Assembly: GCA_029204225.1 (NCBI GenBank)
Contig: CM055098.1
Span: 55,000,282-55,064,281 of the forward strand
Origin: Diphasiastrum complanatum
Taxonomy: Eukaryota; Streptophyta; Lycopodiopsida; Lycopodiales; Lycopodiaceae
Length of the DNA: 64,000 bases
Direction: 5' to 3'
The position numbers and the translations under genes were made by a program. Below the pieces are notes generated by a model, which did no database searches, was not told where the DNA came from, and saw nothing but the letters and a program-made list of their open reading frames with translations. Below, piece after piece: positions 58,621 through 64,000 of the stretch (positions within the stretch are counted from its first letter, which is position 1; each line of letters starts with the position of its first letter).

Positions 58621-59637
58621 ATGGCTACATCAAGTGGAGTCATGCTGGAAGCCAATGATAGGCTTACCTCAAGTAACTATGCATTGTGAAAGTGAGGATG
58701 GAATTACTTCTTGAGACGAATGATGTTTTGGATATTGTTGTAGGACAGACTAGCAATACAACAAGATCAAATGAGGTATGATAAGAGGGCCAAAAGGGCT
58801 CTACACATGATCAAGATGAATGTTACCAATGAGCTTCTCAAGGAAGTTGGTAAGTGTACTTCATCAAAGGATGCTTGGAATTCATTGAAGAAGCTTTATG
58901 AATTCAAGTCTACTTCTAGAGTAAATTCCTATTTCTCTTTCTACAGATAGGAATGTTCATTTGAAGGATGTTTTGTTCATACCTTCCATTACCAATAATC
59001 TACTTAGTGTGAGTCAATTGCTAAGTAAAGGTTTCAAAGTTGATTTTGATGTGTCAACTTTCTTAAAACTTTTGGATGCACATGCTATGTCAACATTACT
59101 CTTGATGATAGGATCAAGGAGGATCCATTTTCATGGAAAGGTATTTTTGTTGGATATAGTGAGATGAGTAAAGCCTACAAGGTTTACATTCCTTTTACTA
59201 ACAAGGTGATTGTTGGTAGAGATGTCATTTTTTATGAGAGAAATACTCCAGAAGTATCTTCAAGCATTATTGATGGTGATGTGGATGGATCTAACATTCT
59301 TGATGTTGATGTAAAGGATCCTAATTTTGATGGTGATGATGAAGGACCATCATCAAGTCAAAAGCCAAGGAGAACATCGAGGGAAAGACAAATGCCTTCA
59401 AGGCTCACTTATGATGAGAAGGGTAAGCAAGTAGTTTTTGGAAATTATTTTGCTTTCCTAATCTCTTTTGATGAACCTACATGTGTAGATGAAGCAAGGA
59501 AAGAAGAGGAGTGGATACCTAAGGACAAGAAAGCTATTGGATGAAAATGGATCTTCAAGGTGAAGACAAATGCTATCAACAAGTACAAGGCAAGGTTAGT
59601 GGCAAAAGGATATGTTCAAGAACATGGTGTTATGTCC
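58621..59637 (+). pseudogene. Ty1/copia gag-protease-integrase/RT remnant with internal deletions
   Basis: ATG at 58,621 begins MATSSGVMLEANDRLTSSNY. Gag continues ALHMIKMNVTNELLKEVGKC and WNSLKKLYEFKSTSR. It then jumps to the protease end (KDVLFIPSITNNLLSVSQLL, 58,964) and again to the integrase end/RT start (GIFVGYS, SKAYKVYIPFTNKVIVGRDV, KARLVAKGYVQEHG). Large parts are deleted. The last motif is cut at 59,637 by a retroelement LTR. Confidence 0.85.
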
Positions 59638-60150
59638 ATGACCAGTACATAGGATATAGTATACTCCTCTACCTGGATACACAGTACTCTAGTGAAACAA
59701 GCTGTTAGTTATGCCACATCATACTGGACGTGACCCAAAAGTAACTAATATCCTTGTGAGGCCCAGAACACACTAAATGGAGTTTAGACAAGGTAGGAGA
59801 CAGTGTATGCATGTGTAGAGTTATCAATAGCAATTCTATAAATAGTTGGTCCATGCATAGGACTCTATTTTAGGTGAATCTATGTATATGGAACATAGGG
59901 CTATGCATGGCTGTGTGCCCAGGATGCTTTTGGCTTTATATAATGGGTCCAAACTCGCCCTACTCCTCATCATGTTTCTTGATTCATTGCCAAGCTCTCA
60001 CTCTACATTCATGCTTCTTGTTCCTTGGCTTGGGGGTGAGGCTTCTAGAGATTGATTGGATGCTTTTACTTGGATGGGTGGTTTCTCCACAGTGTGTTAT
60101 CCTTTTGTGTTTAGGATTTGTAAGCAGGATCTAAGCAGCTTTCCTTATAG
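59638..60150 (+). mobile_element. 5' LTR of a retroelement (TGTTATG family, copy 3)
   Basis: TGTTATGTCCATGACC starts inside the copia KARLVAKGYVQEHG motif. A TATA box tttatataatggg lies at 59,935-59,947. The LTR is followed directly by a primer binding site at 60,151, so its length is about 513 bp and it is a 5' LTR. It is the best delimited member of the family. Confidence 0.8.
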
Positions 60151-60168
60151 TGGTATCAGAGCAAGGCT
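60151..60168 (+). other. Primer binding site
   Basis: tggtatcagagcaaggct matches the initiator-tRNA-Met primer binding site (TGGTATCAGAGC) exactly in its first 12 bases. Confidence 0.85.
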
Positions 60169-61932
60169 TACAATTTTGGAGAGGTGGTGCTTTTCATTGG
60201 AGCTTGGTGGTATTCAACTAGTATTCTCATTCAAGGAGAGGAGCAAGGTTGCAAGTTGGTGGATCTTCCCAAATTCAATTTGCATGTTCCATATCTCTCT
60301 CAAATTCGTTGTGGTTTATGGAGAATTGTGCTAGGAAATCAATTTTGGTGTCTTTTTTGGAGTTTTAGCATGTGTAGCTCAAAACTAGCTAAGGATCTGA
60401 AATTTCCAGCAAGTTAATTCACTTTGAAGTAGTTGAAATTTAGTTTGCATGTTGGATCTTCCCATGTATTTGGATTCTAGGCTCTTTTGTGGCCAAATTT
60501 GGCTTGTTTTCCATGATTTGGCACAAAGTGGAGGGTAGAATTCAAAATCCAGCAAGATCAGATCAATTGATTGGTTGTAACTCTGTATTTTGGATTGCAT
60601 GTGGATTTAAAAAACATTCTTGCCATTAATTTCCTATTGTGCATGGTGAAAAAGTCTAGAAAGGGCTAAAATTCATGATTTTTGCTTGTTTTCTCATGAA
60701 ATTGGATGGGAGGAGGTTGTTGAGCATCAATTGAAGCTGTGAAAAGATGAATCATAGTCTTTTGAAGCTGTCCTAGAAGTTAGAGCCAAGAATTCCAGCA
60801 ACTGGGGTTGTAGGAAGTCAAAAAGTGTCAAAAATTGACCAATTTTGGTGAATTTTGGGGGATGGATTTCTCTAAATCCATAAGGGAATCATTCTGGATT
60901 TTTTCCAGCATGTTTTTTATTCCTTTTTACCTTCCCAGCAAGCTATCAGACCTGTAAATTGATGGGTAGAGGCTTATGTTTCAATTCCATCAAGTTTGTA
61001 GCAATTTTGACTTCTAAAAACCAAGAATTCATGGTTCTCAGCCCATACTGCTTCATAGGATCTGTATGAAGGCTTCATGGAACTCTTAGAGACCATTTAA
61101 GACTGTTTGGATCATCACTTTTAGGCTTGGTTGAGTGTTTGCATGTTTTTGGACATATTAGTCTTGAAAAAGTGCGCCCTCCTACAGTTTAATTGGCTAT
61201 TCTGAACTCGCACGTGTGAGTCCTAGGTGGTAGGTTGATGCAGCAAGTGTCTTGTTCACTAGGTCTCCCTCTATACTGAGCTTAACAGCACCCAATTTGG
61301 TGTCCTATAGCCAAAGATATGAGCATTTGAAGTTTTGCAATTTTGTGAGCAAAATTGGTAAAATTTCCAAGTGTTCTGATTGCATGCATGACAATTTCCT
61401 ATTTTGAAGTACTGTGCTTGCATGGAATGTTTGCATGTGGTTTCTCAGATTGATTCTGACATGCATGAGTAGTTTAGATCTGTTTTGAGTGGTCATACGC
61501 ATGTACTCTGACGGTTAGATACAAAACTGGATTTTATCAATGACAATTTTCGTAGAACTAAATTTTTACATAAAATTCCGTAAAGTAAAAAATCAGTTTA
61601 ATGTTGCATGTCTTGCATGCTTGAGGGACATTAACAAAGTAAGATTAAGAATCGAATAGTGAATCAAATTTTTGATTTCGATTGCTTAATAACTGACTAT
61701 GACTTTTTATGAATTTTTAGAAACGTAAATTTTTTTTAAAAAATCAATTAAAAGTGCAAAAACTTGAAATTTTTAGTTTTTTTCAGTTTCTTGTAATGTA
61801 TATGAAATTGACTAAAAATAGTGATTTGACCATGTTGGAGTCAATATAAGTCAGTTTTTGATCAACAATACTTCACTACGAGTTAATCTGTTATTAACTT
61901 AATTTAGTAATTTCCAAGATAGATATATCGAG
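60169..61932 (+). other. Leader of the retroelement, no ORF
   Basis: About 1.76 kb between the primer binding site and a gag-like ATG, unusually long. Includes 61,180-61,410, which recurs at 49,970-50,195. No protein motif. Confidence 0.5.
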
Positions 61933-62140
61933 ATGGCCGAAGAAACTTCAAATCAAGCTGCAAATCCAGATGTGTCATCTTATATGGTGATTTGTCAGCA
62001 GTTGAGTACGGCACTCAATGATATGAATAATCGTAATCTGATGAGAGATCAACAAATGGAGGTTCTGTTGAATCAAGTCAAATTGATGTCTTCACCCAAT
62101 TTCGGCTTTCAACCGGAGGTTTATGCTGTTGGATTTATTT
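61933..62140 (+). pseudogene. Gag N-terminal fragment (probable)
   Basis: ATG at 61,933 reads MAEETSNQAANPDVSSYMVI, then CQQLSTALNDMNNRNLMRDQ and QMEVLLNQVKLMSSPNFGFQ. This Gln/Asn-rich start fits gypsy gag proteins. After about 70 codons the sequence loses similarity, so the rest of the element is missing or deleted. Confidence 0.4.
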
Positions 62141-62649
62141 CCTCTACTTTCCTAAATCCCATTTTAATCTGCCTCCATTCATGCTGCATATTTACTCACG
62201 TTGTCGCACAGTTTGCATATTAACATGCAAATTCTCACAGACGAAAAAAAGGCGAAAGAATCGCGACATTGTGTTTTTACACGTGTTCAGGTGACAACCA
62301 ATGTTCACCTCAGCAAAGGGCTGATGTCGCATCCTTTTCACGCTCACCCCATGCAACTGCGCTAACAGACTAGACAATGACTGTAGCCACCCACGATCTC
62401 CTACAGATAGCACATCCATCTGGCACTTTCTTCATCTGCACACCTGTAACATTATGTATATATATTGACTGTGTATTCAGTTGGACGATAATGACGATGA
62501 CGATGAGACGAGATTGATTGATCAGAGATCATTGATTGAAAATCAAGTGTATGTAGGTTAGCATCAGAAGCTTATCAGAGAGATAGACGAAGTAGATGCC
62601 TTGTGCATTGATTTTTTTATTGTCAGTAATAAGGTTTCATTCCTTTACC
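62141..62649. other. No gene recognised
   Basis: Less AT-rich stretch (62,220-62,460) of unknown origin between the gag fragment and the third arm copy. Short gatgacgatgac-type run at about 62,490. Confidence 0.35.
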
Positions 62650-63592
62650 AACAAATACAAACAACCCAATTGTTGAAATTCATTTTTTACAGCTTCATTT
62701 TAGGGTTCTAGGTTTTTTATATGGCTCAAAATTAGCTGGTTTTAGTTATAAATTTTATGTTTTCATATTCTATTTTAATCTTTTACTAATTGCGTAATCG
62801 TTTTGTGGGTTTTTTATAATGTTAGTTTGAAACTTTTTTACAAGCACTGATGTAGATCTATAAGCAAGAGCAATATAAAGCAAAGCGTGATGTTCAAATA
62901 GGGTTCACGCATGTGAACCTCAGCCTATTGTATGTATAGAGGCCTCATAAAAAACTACTAACACTAATCAAAGCATTGGATCCACCAAAATACATGCAAA
63001 GAGAGAGATACAAATAAAAAATCCTCAAGACTTCTTCAAATTCTTGTTTAACTTACCAAATGAGTTCCAAATTGATGTATATAAAATATCGTGACGCTTG
63101 GATTGACCTGAGTTGTTTCACGTGAAAGAAAGTACATCAATTTGTCCTTTGGCTCTTCCTAAAGTCTCATACAAATCTATGGCCATCCAATCAAATTGCA
63201 CCTCTTTTATAGAGCTAGAATCTAGAAAAATGCATTCTATTTTGGAAAACTTGACTATTTGCCTTGTTGGCTCTCGAGATTATGTACAAGCTACCCTATG
63301 CCTATATCATTTGTAGGTACAAAAGTTTGAAAGGCAGCCACTAAAACTGATGGTGAAGTGCTTTCACCATACCCATGATGATATCCTTAATGGAAATCCA
63401 TTCCCAAACGCCATGAAGAGCATTCCACCATCCTAGCAACTTTGCCATTGGTTCCTTCCATGCTTGGAGAAGATCCTTGAATCCTCCTTGAAAATAATTG
63501 TTCTTTCTTGAAAAAAACCTGAGGCCACATTGCCTCATAATGATCACAAAGATTCATCATGTTGCCAAGATCACAAAGGTTAGGCATACCAA
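62650..63592. repeat. Third, gene-less copy of part of the duplicated arm
   Basis: Direct orientation relative to the left arm (27,599-28,310) and inverted relative to the right arm (54,800-53,830). It retains the 240-bp piece missing from the left arm. It does not include the germin-like gene. Confidence 0.85.
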
Positions 63593-64000
63593 GATTGCCA
63601 AGACTACGCATGCTAAAATAACAAATATTTTGCATCATTTTTCTAGTCTTGTATTCAATGCTAATCTTAGATCCAATACTCCACACTTTATTATAGATAT
63701 AAGTGTCCTTAGAGGGTGATTCACTTAATTCTCATAACAAATTTACAAATTGCCTCTAAACATGAAAAACCGCAATCACTTGTATTAATTCCAAGAGCAA
63801 GTAAATGGATATACCAACCATATGCTAATGACATGCTATCTAATGAAAAATCAGAAAAATCTAGAATATTGTACACACTTTTGGGCAATCCCACATGTGT
63901 GAAAATAAAAAAAGACAACATTTTAAAGAGAGCAATGTGTTTGAATGAAGCCTAGATTTGTTGATTTTATCTAGTTGGCAGACTCATTACAGCCTGATTT
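63593..64000. other. No gene recognised
   Basis: AT-rich end of the window. ORFs of 66-79 codons show no domain. Confidence 0.35.

Overview
The window looks like nuclear DNA of a seed plant, most likely a gymnosperm with a large, repeat-rich genome. That inference rests on few intact plant-type genes (a group IV glutaredoxin-like protein and two germin-like proteins), AT-rich intergenic DNA, and many old Ty1/copia, Ty3/gypsy and CACTA remnants broken by stops, frameshifts and nested insertions. There are no bacterial operons, CRISPR arrays or organellar gene blocks. The species cannot be named from the sequence alone.

Layout. 1-2.5 kb: anonymous DNA, a CACTA transposase remnant and short tandem duplications. 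2.5-5.9 kb: a GC-rich tandem array, then the intronless glutaredoxin-like gene (+). 6.3-16 kb: an exon-like fragment, LTR-like sequences and fragments of copia and gypsy elements. These include a copia deletion derivative (12,180-13,496, minus) with two LTRs, a primer binding site and a 5-bp target duplication. 16.1-21.8 kb: a decayed non-chromovirus gypsy element (minus) with zinc knuckles, protease, an RT without its catalytic core, RNase H and integrase, followed by an extra uninterrupted ORF. 22.3-24.5 kb: the 3' end of a copia element inserted in an unidentified gene fragment; the same fragment with the insertion at the same site lies inverted at 11.8-12.2 kb.

24.8-29.9 kb and 52.0-57.0 kb form a roughly 5-kb inverted duplication separated by about 22 kb. 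Each arm carries one intact germin-like gene with its own TATA box, and the genes face each other. The coding regions are almost identical while the flanks carry indels, repeat-number changes and a roughly 240-bp deletion. A third, gene-less copy of part of the arm is at 62.65-63.6 kb.

The spacer between the arms (30-52 kb) holds gypsy gag fragments, a perfect (GT)17(GA)87 microsatellite, a decayed copia gag-protease-integrase region, a 245-codon ORF fusing an Hsp70 piece to a zinc-knuckle-like segment, a gypsy gag with a 3' LTR, and a minisatellite at 51.2-51.7 kb. The right end (58.6-62.2 kb) has a copia remnant cut by a gypsy-type 5' LTR with a clear primer binding site.

Only three genes look functional: the glutaredoxin-like gene and the two secreted germin-like proteins. 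No shared pathway is evident. The rest is best read as layers of transposon history. All family names come from motif recognition by eye; no database search was possible.
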